A stretch of 64,000 nucleotides of DNA from Glaciecola sp964621345 (GTDB lineage: Bacteria; Pseudomonadota; Gammaproteobacteria; Enterobacterales; Alteromonadaceae). Shown here piece by piece: positions 42,552 through 50,695 of the stretch; position 1 is the stretch's first letter, and each line of letters starts with the position of its first letter. The position numbers and the translations under genes are program-made. Location of the stretch: the NCBI GenBank assembly GCA_964621345.1, contig CAZUON010000003.1, positions 1 to 64,000 on the forward strand. The letters are read 5' to 3'. Below the pieces are notes generated by a model. That model ran no database searches. It saw only the letters and a list, made by a program, of their open reading frames with translations, and was not told where the DNA came from.

Positions 42552-43055
42552 ATGGCGGATGAAGCAATCAACAACCCAGCAGAAACAAAACAACAAGAAG
42601 TACAGTTTAACTTACAACGTATTTACACCAGAGATATCTCTTTTGAAACGCCAAACTCTCCGGCTATATTTCAAAAAGAATGGAAGCCAGAAGTAAAGTT
42701 AGACATTGATACTCGCACTACTGAGTTAGACAAAAACCTGTATGAAGTTGTGCTGTCTGTTACGGTAACTGCAACCGTTGAAGGCGAAGTAGGCTTTTTG
42801 TGTGAAGTACAGCAAGCAGGTATTTTTGCGATTGGTGACATGCCTGATGCAAACAAAGCACACATGCTAGGCTCGTTCTGTCCTAATATGTTGTTCCCGT
42901 ATGCTCGTGAAACCGTATCAAACTTGGTCAACCGAGGCACCTTCCCTGCACTTAATTTACAGCCTGTAAACTTTGATGCTATTTTCGCAGCCTATGTTCA
43001 AAAGCGCCGTGAACAGGAAGGTAGTGCTGGCGAAGCACCAAAGCTAGACGCTTAA
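42552..43055 (+). CDS. secB: protein-export chaperone SecB
   Basis: Tetrameric cytosolic chaperone that hands unfolded precursors to SecA. 167 residues: FNLQRIYTRDISFETPNSP, core YTRDISFETPN, and NMLFPYARETVSNLVNRGTFP, core LFPYARETVS, are strongly conserved. A strong hairpin follows the stop. It is third in yibN-grxC-secB-gpsA. Confidence 0.98.
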   Translation: MADEAINNPAETKQQEVQFNLQRIYTRDISFETPNSPAIFQKEWKPEVKLDIDTRTTELDKNLYEVVLSVTVTATVEGEVGFLCEVQQAGIFAIGDMPDANKAHMLGSFCPNMLFPYARETVSNLVNRGTFPALNLQPVNFDAIFAAYVQKRREQEGSAGEAPKLDA

Positions 43056-43078
43056 CTTTTCGTCGTCATACCATATAA

Positions 43079-43108
43079 GTGAGCTCGGTTTATCTGCCGG
43101 CTCACCTT
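43079..43108 (+). terminator. hairpin downstream of secB
   Basis: GTGAGC (43079-43084) pairs with GCTCAC (43100-43105), extended inward by CGG/CCG, and is followed by CTTTAT. It probably terminates or attenuates the secB transcript before gpsA. Confidence 0.6.
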
Positions 43109-43224
43109 TATCTCCTCTCCCAAATAGCTGTAAGCACGCCAGTCATCGGTGTATGCAGGTCGCGTTGACTGTCACGAAAATAGAGTGCTTAATAGAACTT
43201 TGATTCATCTTTGCAAGGCAAACT

Positions 43225-44232
43225 ATGTCAGACACAAAAGCTAACGTTAGTGTTTTCGGTGCGGGCTCTTATGGTACGGCCCTCGCATTTTGTTTAAGCC
43301 GTAATCATCACCCCTGCTATTTATGGGGCCGTAATGCCGCTGACATTAGCCTCATGCAGCAAGATAGAAGCAATGCAAAATACCTCGATGGCTTTAGCTT
43401 TCCCGAATCCCTGCACCCAACTAACGACTTAGCCTTAGCACTTAAAAAAAGTGAGTACTTATTAGTCGTGGTACCGAGCCACGCATTTGCTGGCATGCTG
43501 CGTGCAATGGCGCCATATATTCAGCCTCATCATAAAATTATTTGGGCATCAAAAGGACTAGAGCCCGAAACTGGCAGATTATTACAAGAGGTTGTAAACG
43601 ACACTTTAGGTGAAGACATTCCAAAAGCGGTATTGTCTGGGCCGACCTTCGCTAAGGAAATGGCCGCAGGTTTACCCACCGCAATTACCTTGTCGAGCTG
43701 CAACTTGGAGCTGGCGCAGACATTTAGTCAAATGCTGCATAATCCAAAAAGTTTCAGGGTATACCTCAATGAAGATTTAATTGGTGTGCAACTGGGCGGT
43801 GCAGTGAAAAACGTGATCGCCATAGGTGCAGGCCTAGCCGACGGTTTAGGTTTTGGCGCAAATGCACGTACAGCGCTTATCACCAGAGGTTTAGCAGAAA
43901 TGACGCGACTTGGCCGTTCTTTAGGCGCAAGTGCAGAATCGTTTATGGGGATGGCGGGTTTAGGAGATTTAGTGTTAACCTGTACCGATAATCAATCACG
44001 TAATCGACGGTTTGGTCTAGCCCTAGGGCAGGGCTTAAATGTGGAAGATGCCATTGCCAGTATTGGTCAAGTGGTTGAAGGGTATAGGAATACCGACGAG
44101 GTACACATATTGGCACAAAAACAGGGTGTTGAGATGCCTATTTGTGAACAAATTTATCAAGTGCTCTATCACGATAAACCAGCAAAAGAGGCGGCAATCG
44201 CTCTACTAAGTCGAGAGCAAACAACAGAATAG
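43225..44232 (+). CDS. gpsA: glycerol-3-phosphate dehydrogenase [NAD(P)+] GpsA
   Basis: Makes sn-glycerol 3-phosphate from dihydroxyacetone phosphate for phospholipid synthesis. 335 residues: Rossmann loop GAGSYGTALA, VPSHAF, SGPTFAKEMA, the catalytic Lys in GGAVKNVIAIGAG, and GDLVLTC. In E. coli cysE follows; here it is absent and trmL lies convergent after 9 bp. Confidence 0.97.
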   Translation: MSDTKANVSVFGAGSYGTALAFCLSRNHHPCYLWGRNAADISLMQQDRSNAKYLDGFSFPESLHPTNDLALALKKSEYLLVVVPSHAFAGMLRAMAPYIQPHHKIIWASKGLEPETGRLLQEVVNDTLGEDIPKAVLSGPTFAKEMAAGLPTAITLSSCNLELAQTFSQMLHNPKSFRVYLNEDLIGVQLGGAVKNVIAIGAGLADGLGFGANARTALITRGLAEMTRLGRSLGASAESFMGMAGLGDLVLTCTDNQSRNRRFGLALGQGLNVEDAIASIGQVVEGYRNTDEVHILAQKQGVEMPICEQIYQVLYHDKPAKEAAIALLSREQTTE

Positions 44233-44241
44233 TAACTCAGG

Positions 44242-44706
44242 CTATCGAGCGTTTGGATAGCCTAACTGACGCCAGCTTTCATAAACAAACACCGCTACCG
44301 CGTTCGATAAATTCATGCTTCGGCTCTCAGGTGACATCGGTATTCTCACCCGACACTGGGGTGGTAGGGCAAAAATCACGTCTTCTGGTAGGCCTCTCGT
44401 TTCTGGCCCGAATAGCAAAGCATCCCCAGCTTCATATTGCACGTCAGAGTGAAAGGTTTGGCCTTTTGTTGTGCAAGCAAATATACGTTTAGGTGCATGT
44501 TTATCTAAGTAGCTTTGCAAATTTGGGTGGCGATTAATTTGAGCAAATTCATGATAATCAAGCCCGGCTCGCCTTAACTTTTTTTCTTCCCAATCAAAGC
44601 CTAGCGGCTCAATTAAATGGAGTGTAAAACCGGTGTTTGCGCATAAGCGAATGATGTTGCCCGTATTTGGCGGTATTTCAGGCTCGTAAAGTACAACATC
44701 TAGCAT
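44242..44706 (-). CDS. trmL: tRNA (cytidine/uridine34-2'-O)-methyltransferase TrmL
   Basis: SPOUT-class methyltransferase that modifies the wobble base of tRNA-Leu isoacceptors. 154 residues with EPEIPPNTGNIIRLCANTG, core PPNTGNIIRLC, LFGPETRGLP (knot, SAM site) and RSMNLSNAVAVFVYE, core SMNLSNAVA. It converges on gpsA with a 9-bp gap. Confidence 0.97.
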   Translation of the reverse strand: MLDVVLYEPEIPPNTGNIIRLCANTGFTLHLIEPLGFDWEEKKLRRAGLDYHEFAQINRHPNLQSYLDKHAPKRIFACTTKGQTFHSDVQYEAGDALLFGPETRGLPEDVIFALPPQCRVRIPMSPESRSMNLSNAVAVFVYESWRQLGYPNAR

Positions 44707-44754
44707 ATGCTTTCTCTTTTAACAGTTCAAAATGAGCGTGGATTTTAGCAGAGC

Positions 44755-45732
44755 TCAGGCTAAAAGGAAGGCTAATATGTTTGTTAGCGCGGGCACTCGA
44801 TAGCAATCTTGTTCAAAAAGGAGCTCGTGCTTTGCACCGGCAATGGGGATTAATTCTGCGTTAGGTAATTGTGCAAATATGCGGGTAATGGCTTTATTAT
44901 CGACAATTTGATCATCCCCAGCTTGCAACATCAAAATGGGTAGATGTATATTATCCGCCTCATTATGTATTTTATCCATAGCTTGCAGAGCCGCCGCCAA
45001 CCACTGGAACGTAACACCGCCTAATTGCGCATCAACGTTGTCGTGATAATATTGTTTAAACCACTCGTAGCGAAGTCTTGAGCTGGTGAGCTTGTTCTCG
45101 CTAAAGACAACACTTTTATAATCACCCTGCCCCAGAAAATACCCAGACTCAATACCTAAAAGTCGATGGATACTCGCGCCCAAGGTAACTAAGCATTTAG
45201 CAATAACAGCAGGAAACGGGGCTTTTATGCCATACATCGGCGCACACAAAACCGCTTTTTCAAATAGCTGGGGAGCTTTTGCCAACAGTAAAGTTCCAAT
45301 TGCACTGCCCATAGAATGACACAGTAGATACTGCGATAGAGACGCTTGTGCATGGCTTTCTTTTAACCCAAACATCACTTCTTCAATTAGGTGGGTAGCA
45401 TCTTCAACATACTCATCAAAGTTGCTAACAAAGCCGTGCAAAGGATTGGCGGTTTTACGACCAGATAGACCCTGTCCAATATGATCAAAGGCAAATACCG
45501 AAAAGCCATTACGATAGAGCTCGTCGATAAGCTCCGCATACTTGACTACCGATTCTGCACGCCCCTGCATAATCACCACCCACGCTTTGGCTTCTGCATT
45601 TACAACATAACGATAGTGCAATGTTGCGCTGTCACTTCTCTGCCAGTAACCTACGATAAGCTTTTCACTAATAAACTGCGGTAATTCATCTTGGTAATAT
45701 TGCGGGAGTTTATCTTCTTTACTGATGTACAC
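44755..45732 (-). CDS. PldB-like alpha/beta hydrolase (lysophospholipase family)
   Basis: A 325-residue serine hydrolase. FDHIGQGLSGRK is followed by the nucleophile elbow CHSMGS near residue 139, the acid in LMLQAGDDQIVD and the base in IAGAKHELLFE. E. coli PldB has the same DHRGQGRSGR, HSMGG and similar spacing, so a lysophospholipase or monoacylglycerol lipase role is plausible but substrate is not proven. The start is GTG with AAAGGAAG 9 bp upstream. It follows cpxA on the same strand. Confidence 0.8.
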   Translation of the reverse strand: MYISKEDKLPQYYQDELPQFISEKLIVGYWQRSDSATLHYRYVVNAEAKAWVVIMQGRAESVVKYAELIDELYRNGFSVFAFDHIGQGLSGRKTANPLHGFVSNFDEYVEDATHLIEEVMFGLKESHAQASLSQYLLCHSMGSAIGTLLLAKAPQLFEKAVLCAPMYGIKAPFPAVIAKCLVTLGASIHRLLGIESGYFLGQGDYKSVVFSENKLTSSRLRYEWFKQYYHDNVDAQLGGVTFQWLAAALQAMDKIHNEADNIHLPILMLQAGDDQIVDNKAITRIFAQLPNAELIPIAGAKHELLFEQDCYRVPALTNILAFLLA

Positions 45733-45825
45733 GGCGCTATGCTTCCTTTAACGCGTTTGAATAAAAAGCGGCTCTGGTGATATGAGAGCACACATTTAAA
45801 CAAATCTGCTATCAATTGTATCGCC

Positions 45826-47265
45826 TTATTTTGAGAATGGGTCTGTCTGTGGGGGTGGGATTTCTAGACTAATCGTAAAACGCAGACCGCCCTTGCTTGA
45901 TTTGGCAACCAAAAGCTCACCATGATTCAATGCCACCCCCGCTTTCGCTATGGCTAATCCTAAGCCACTGCCTTTTGTAATGTTCTCTCGCTTGTTATTG
46001 GCCTGATAAAAAGCTTCAAATAAGTGCGCGAGTGCCTCCTCTTGTAGCCCTTCCCCGTCATCCTCTATATAAATATGAACATGTGAATCCGTTTGCTCCG
46101 TGCTCACCCATACGCATGTTTTTGCATATACAATCGCGTTACGAGTAATATTCTCAAAGGCGCTAGCTAATGCATCTTTATTGAGCCTTAACGCGCACTG
46201 CGGCATAACTTTACATTGCAGTTCTTTATGATTAGCGCTCGCTTCAAAGCGCAAATTATCAATGGTTTGGCCCAATGCATCATTGAGCGACAAAGAGCTA
46301 AAAGCATGCTCATGGACACCGCCTAAGCCATGTTTAGCATTTTGCATGCGGCTCAACTTTAAAATCTGGCCAATTAAAGTATCCATGGTCACTATTTCGG
46401 CTTCAATTCGATTGAGATATCTGCTCAGATAATCATCACCCACGTACTTTTCTTGCAACATTGCACTTGCAAGCTGAAGCCGTGTTAGAGGGGTGCGCAA
46501 CTCATGGGATACATTTGCTAAGAGCATCTTTTGTTGCTGCATACTGGCGTTAATTTTTGTCGCCATCGTATTAAAATCATTCGCTAACTGACCAATTTCA
46601 TCGTGCCGCTTAAGCGCTTTTTTAAGTGTTAGTTGTCTATCACCATCTGCAAATGCTTTACTGGCTTGGCCAAGTTCTCTTAAGGGTTTGCTCAAGCGCC
46701 ATGCTAAAAGCACACATAGCAAAGAGCCTATACCCAAAATAATAATAAGACCGAGGCCCCATGATTCTGGACGGCGCTCTTCACGGCGCAGTAAACGCCC
46801 AACAAAAAGTTTATATTCACCGCTTTGCGTACTAATGGTGAAGGGCCCAACAAAATCGATACTAGGCGTACTGGCATGCACAATCTGATTTTGGCTGGCT
46901 AATGCAATCATGGGTTGTTTTGCAGGGAGCATAAGCTCTGGAAAGCCCAAGGTAAGTGCCTGGGTCTGAGCATCGACCAACATCAACTGCCATTTGCCAC
47001 GACTCGCGACTCGCCGTAAAGCCCTCTGAGGCGCAAAACCTCGAGTCATAGCGACTTGCACAAAATTCGCGACTTTCTGGCCTTGTGTGAGTTCATTTTG
47101 TGAAGGTTCTGCAACATCGATTCCGCCTCTTATCAAGCGAGCAAAAATAAAGGCACATATCAGTAAGGTGGTGACCGACAACCAGAACCAAATAAAAATC
47201 TTTCCGAATAAACTATTCGCGGGATTAAGTTTACTCACACGTGCCCGAAGCGTATTGAGCGTCAA
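45826..47265 (-). CDS. cpxA: envelope-stress sensor histidine kinase CpxA
   Basis: Sensor kinase of the Cpx envelope stress system. 479 residues: two membrane helices (about 25-45 and 172-192) around a periplasmic domain, HAMP (about 193-245), H-box VSHELRTPLTRL with the phosphorylated His, N-box NITRNAIVYA, and G-boxes DDGEGL and GSGLGLAI. The start is TTG, overlapping the cpxR TGA (TTGA). CpxA identity rests on pairing with a CpxR-like regulator and the Spy/CpxP gene opposite. Confidence 0.88.
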   Translation of the reverse strand: MTLNTLRARVSKLNPANSLFGKIFIWFWLSVTTLLICAFIFARLIRGGIDVAEPSQNELTQGQKVANFVQVAMTRGFAPQRALRRVASRGKWQLMLVDAQTQALTLGFPELMLPAKQPMIALASQNQIVHASTPSIDFVGPFTISTQSGEYKLFVGRLLRREERRPESWGLGLIIILGIGSLLCVLLAWRLSKPLRELGQASKAFADGDRQLTLKKALKRHDEIGQLANDFNTMATKINASMQQQKMLLANVSHELRTPLTRLQLASAMLQEKYVGDDYLSRYLNRIEAEIVTMDTLIGQILKLSRMQNAKHGLGGVHEHAFSSLSLNDALGQTIDNLRFEASANHKELQCKVMPQCALRLNKDALASAFENITRNAIVYAKTCVWVSTEQTDSHVHIYIEDDGEGLQEEALAHLFEAFYQANNKRENITKGSGLGLAIAKAGVALNHGELLVAKSSKGGLRFTISLEIPPPQTDPFSK

Positions 47266-47957
47266 AGCGATGCCACCATGTATCCGTTGCCGCGTACTGT
47301 TTTTATAAGGTCTTCGACGCCTTGCTGAGCAAGTTTTTTGCGAATATTACTTACATGCATGTCGAGGCTCCTGTCGTAAGGCGCAAGCTTACGGGAGAGT
47401 ACCGCTTCGCTCAATTGCTCTTTGCTAATGAGCTGCCCAGGATGCCTTGCTAAATGAAGTAACATTAAAAATTCGGTCGCGGTAAATGCAAGTTCCTTAT
47501 TATTAACGCTTACGCTGTGGCTAGATTCGTCTAGTTCAATACCGTGTAAGCTAATCTTACTGGCTTTAGTATGCCCATCAAAAAAATGAGATTGCGTGTC
47601 TAATCGCCTTAAAAGGGCCTTCATGCGGGCTAATAACTCTCGATGATTAAATGGTTTTGGCAAGTAATCGTCGGCGCCAAGCTCTAAGCCTAATATCTTG
47701 TCATAATCATCCCCTTTGGCGGTCAACATGATCACCGCCACAGCCGAAAACTGACGGAGTTGACGAAGTGTTTCAAAACCATCCATCTGTGGCATCATGA
47801 CATCGAGCAAAACTAAACTGAATTCGTCCTGTTTAAGATTTTTTAAGCCTTGCATGGGGGAATTAGCCACGGTGACTTGATAGGACTGCTCAGTTAAATA
47901 ATCAGCAAGTAGTTCAGTTAATGCAAGATCATCATCAATGAGCAAAATTTTATGCAT
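47262..47957 (-). CDS. cpxR: response regulator CpxR
   Basis: OmpR-type regulator of 231 residues. Receiver domain with IDDD, phosphoacceptor Asp in LLDVMMPQMDG and the conserved Lys in LPKPFNHREL; winged-helix DNA-binding domain from about 130 with SLDMHVSNIRKKL and TVRGNGYM. It is first in cpxRA and divergent from the Spy/CpxP-like gene; the 218-bp gap contains a triple CpxR-like repeat. Confidence 0.92.
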   Translation of the reverse strand: MHKILLIDDDLALTELLADYLTEQSYQVTVANSPMQGLKNLKQDEFSLVLLDVMMPQMDGFETLRQLRQFSAVAVIMLTAKGDDYDKILGLELGADDYLPKPFNHRELLARMKALLRRLDTQSHFFDGHTKASKISLHGIELDESSHSVSVNNKELAFTATEFLMLLHLARHPGQLISKEQLSEAVLSRKLAPYDRSLDMHVSNIRKKLAQQGVEDLIKTVRGNGYMVASL

Positions 47958-48031
47958 TTGGCAGACCCTTTAGCGTAAGTTAACAACACTTAAGCATTAT
48001 TTTACCTAGTAAATACTACACCGACACTCTC

Positions 48032-48058
48032 TTTACACAAGCTTTACGTTCACTTTAC
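48032..48058. promoter_or_regulatory. candidate CpxR binding site (three GTAAA repeats)
   Basis: TTTAC occurs at 48032-48036, 48043-48047 and 48054-48058, exactly 11 bp apart. On the minus strand this reads GTAAA-N6-GTAAA-N6-GTAAA; the known CpxR box is two GTAAA with about five bases between. It lies between cpxR and the Spy/CpxP-like gene, so autoregulation and co-regulation are expected. A further TTTAC and GTAAA pair lies at 48002-48013. Confidence 0.7.
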
Positions 48059-48175
48059 TTAGCCTAGACCCTTCTTTGCATTCAAAACGATAAGATGGTC
48101 AACGTTGAACAAAGCAACATAACATACATGAACATAACATGAACCCAACGTGAATCTAACGTGGAAGGAAATATT

Positions 48176-49018
48176 ATGAAAACGAAGATACCCTCATTTT
48201 TACTCACAACACTTGTCGGCCTGACACTTGCTGGCACAAGCGTTTCACACGCTCACGCTTTTCAAATGCCGAATGAAACTTATCAAGGCGTTACATACAG
48301 TGCGGGCTCAAAAGGCCATGCACAAAAACACGCTAAACAGTTATTCAGAGGTTTAGGATTAAGCGAAGAACAAAAGCAAGATATTGGCGAAATTTTACGT
48401 CAAACTGCACAAGATAATTCTGTGTTTCAAGGCGAAAAAATTGCCCTACGCAGCCAAATGCAAGACATGATGAACGCAAATGTATGGGATGAAGTTCTCG
48501 CTACTGACTTAGCTACGCAGCGCGCAAGCTTAAGCGACCCTATCCAGCTTAATATTGCAAAAGCATATAACGAAGCATTCTTAGTATTAGACGCGGAGCA
48601 GCAAACTCAATTTCTAGAGCGCCAAGCTAAGCGTTCTGAACGCGAAGCTAAGCAAAAATCGATAGACTTCTCTCGACTACAAGAGCGCCTTAATCTCAGT
48701 GAAGCACAAGTTGAATCACTCGCGCAAATCCAAGACGCAAGTAGCGAGGCAACAAGCGATTTAAAGGCGAAACTTAAAGCGCATCGACAAGCAGAAAAGG
48801 TACTTGTGTTTACCCAAAGCTTTGATGAAGAAGCATGGTCGGATTTACAAACTGACATTCTACCTACGCGAATTGCGTACGACGTAAGCAAAGCCGATAC
48901 GCGCTATCAAATGTTGCAAGTGTTAGATGAGCAACAACGTGCCAAATTTGAGCGTATAATGAAAAACAAAAAGAATAAAAAGGGGAAAGGAAAACGGAAA
49001 AATAGGTCTGAGTCCTAA
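48176..49018 (+). CDS. two-domain Spy/CpxP-like periplasmic protein
   Basis: A 280-residue protein with a signal peptide (about 1-28, ending SHAHA) and two LTxxQ-type Spy/CpxP repeats. Motifs LSEEQ (62-66) and LDAEQQ (138-143) in the first half are matched by LSEAQ (174-178) and LDEQQ (250-254) in the second, both pairs 76 residues apart, offset by 112. E. coli Spy and CpxP have one such unit in about 160 residues. The end is very basic (Lys/Arg/Gly). ATG 48176 has GGAAGGAA upstream. Opposite cpxRA, it is a likely Cpx target and perhaps a chaperone or CpxA inhibitor. Confidence 0.82.
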   Translation: MKTKIPSFLLTTLVGLTLAGTSVSHAHAFQMPNETYQGVTYSAGSKGHAQKHAKQLFRGLGLSEEQKQDIGEILRQTAQDNSVFQGEKIALRSQMQDMMNANVWDEVLATDLATQRASLSDPIQLNIAKAYNEAFLVLDAEQQTQFLERQAKRSEREAKQKSIDFSRLQERLNLSEAQVESLAQIQDASSEATSDLKAKLKAHRQAEKVLVFTQSFDEEAWSDLQTDILPTRIAYDVSKADTRYQMLQVLDEQQRAKFERIMKNKKNKKGKGKRKNRSES

Positions 49019-49084
49019 TGCGATTAGGATAATCTACGCTTGTAAACCTTATTGCAGCGAACATTACTATTCCCAAAAAAAGTC

Positions 49085-49112
49085 ATCCCACACTCGATGT
49101 GGGATCTCTTTT
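49085..49112 (+). terminator. terminator after the Spy/CpxP-like gene
   Basis: ATCCCACA (49085-49092) and TGTGGGAT (49098-49105) form a perfect 8-bp stem with loop CTCGA, followed by CTCTTTT. A standard rho-independent terminator. Confidence 0.85.
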
Positions 49113-49331
49113 GGACGACTGAAAATGCCATTGATGCAGACTAATGATTCAGAAATTAGGTGATAAAGAATATTGAGCAATGACGCAACTTTGATATGTC
49201 GAGAACTTTTACAGTTTTGCAAAAACACATGTTAAAAAAATACATAAATCTATTTAAAACAATAATTTAACGACATGGCGCATAAGTTGCTTAGTTTAAA
49301 TTTAATCACACCAAAACAGCGAGAAGCAACA
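49113..49331. other. intergenic region upstream of the PEP-CTERM-like gene
   Basis: After the terminator of the preceding gene this 219-bp AT-rich stretch contains no convincing ORF or RNA gene. It probably holds the promoter of the PEP-CTERM-like gene; I see no clear operator. Confidence 0.5.
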
Positions 49332-49871
49332 ATGAAATCTCTAACTAAAATTCTAACAACGGCAGTCAGTTTATTTGCATTTGCGTTCTCAGCGCAAGCA
49401 AACATCATTTTAACTACTGACACCGATTCATTACTTGAAGGTACATGGGATGTAACAGGCGATACTGGTGGTTTCTTGTTCGAGCCAGCAACTAATTTCG
49501 TTCCCTTGTTGCCCGGCGGCTTTGTAGATATGATTTTAAATCGAGATTCACAATCCGTTAGTTTTGGTACTAATGGCGTAGGTACTCCCGATAATCCGTT
49601 TTTCACACTCAACGTTAGTTCGGCTTTCACCGCGCTTGAGTTTTTGGGTGAATACAACAACAATGCCAGCAACACACTTATTCAGTTTGCCTTCACAAAT
49701 CTCTCAGATACGGGTGGAGTAGACGGTACGTTTACAGGTAACTTTTGTTTGTCAGCGGACTTAGCTAACTGTGGTGCATCTGCAGAGCCAGTGTCAGCAC
49801 CTGTTACTTTGGGCCTTCTGTTGTTAGGTGCGCTAGGTCTGAGCGCAGCAGCACGACGCCACAAGCGTTAG
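49332..49871 (+). CDS. exported protein with PEP-CTERM-like C-terminal sorting signal
   Basis: A 179-residue secreted protein. Signal peptide at 1-23 (ending FAFSAQA), a Thr/Asn/Gly-rich beta-type body with a Cys pair (GNFCLSADLANCG), and a C-terminal tail: VSAP, a hydrophobic helix LGLLLLGALGLSAAA, and RRHKR. This tripartite tail matches PEP-CTERM/exosortase signals in a VSAP variant. ATG 49332 is favoured over an upstream frame extension because the signal peptide begins there. No exosortase gene is in the window. The function of the mature protein is unknown. Confidence 0.75.
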   Translation: MKSLTKILTTAVSLFAFAFSAQANIILTTDTDSLLEGTWDVTGDTGGFLFEPATNFVPLLPGGFVDMILNRDSQSVSFGTNGVGTPDNPFFTLNVSSAFTALEFLGEYNNNASNTLIQFAFTNLSDTGGVDGTFTGNFCLSADLANCGASAEPVSAPVTLGLLLLGALGLSAAARRHKR

Positions 49872-49937
49872 GCTATTTACATTGCACCTTTGCGGTCAGT
49901 TAAATTACGGTATCGATATACTTTGGTAGTTAAAATA

Positions 49938-49968
49938 AAAAAAGCTCGTTTATACAACGAGCTTTTTT
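49938..49968 (+). terminator. rho-independent terminator
   Basis: A hairpin with stem AAAGCTCGTT/AACGAGCTTT and a TATAC loop is flanked by A and T tracts, 66 bp after the PEP-CTERM-like gene. Strong and possibly bidirectional. Confidence 0.9.
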
Positions 49969-50062
49969 ATTGACATAGTAAACTGAAAGCTTTTTCAAAT
50001 TATTGCCAATAGCTATCAGCAAGGTTACTCTATTAAATCAATTCCCCACAAAAGCTTCAATT

Positions 50063-50695
50063 ATGCCATATCGTTTTTTCTTCTTCGTCATCAGCCTATC
50101 TGCTGGTTTTAGTCCCCTTATGCACGCCGCAGAGCAATCGGATTCAAGCGAGATGATTTATCAAGATGCGCCTTTAGTGTCTATTGCCTCTCAAGATGCA
50201 TTTTTCGATAATATCGCTCAGCATTGTGGAAAAGCCTTTTCAGGTAAGGTTGTGTTTGATAACGACCCTAGTCCAGTATTTGAACAAGACTTAGTGATGC
50301 ATGTTAGGCAGTGTAGCGACTCTGTGTTACACGTTCCCTTTCATGTGGGAGATGACGCATCTCGCACATGGATAATTACTAAGACAGGTAGTGGTTTAAG
50401 CCTCAAGCATGACCATCGTAAAGCCAATGGTAGCCACGACGAACTCACGATGTACGGTGGACATACCGTTGACGCTGGCTTTGCAAGCGCACAGTCCTTT
50501 CCGGCCGATCAATATTCTAAAGAACTCTTTGTTGCCAGCGCTATTCCGCAGTCAATCGGCAATACGTGGCAAATGTTTATCTATGACAACAAATTTACCT
50601 ATCGCCTAACACGAGAAGGGCGAGACTTTAGAGTGGATTTTGATTTGAGCAAAGAAATAGATGCCCCTAGTGCTCCCTGGGGATACAAAGACTAA
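50063..50695 (+). CDS. exported protein of unknown function
   Basis: A 210-residue protein. I start at ATG 50063 (MPYRFFFFVISLSAGFSPLMHA, core FFFFVISLSAGF), which begins a clear signal peptide; the frame is open to 50003. The mature protein has HCGKAFSGKVVFD and HVRQCSDSVLHVPF, each with one cysteine, then a beta-rich region with WIITKTGSGLSLKHDHR and a C-terminal KFTYRLTREGRDFRVDFDL. I do not recognise a named family. Its 3' end overlaps the convergent DUF6436-like gene by four bases. Confidence 0.65.
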   Translation: MPYRFFFFVISLSAGFSPLMHAAEQSDSSEMIYQDAPLVSIASQDAFFDNIAQHCGKAFSGKVVFDNDPSPVFEQDLVMHVRQCSDSVLHVPFHVGDDASRTWIITKTGSGLSLKHDHRKANGSHDELTMYGGHTVDAGFASAQSFPADQYSKELFVASAIPQSIGNTWQMFIYDNKFTYRLTREGRDFRVDFDLSKEIDAPSAPWGYKD

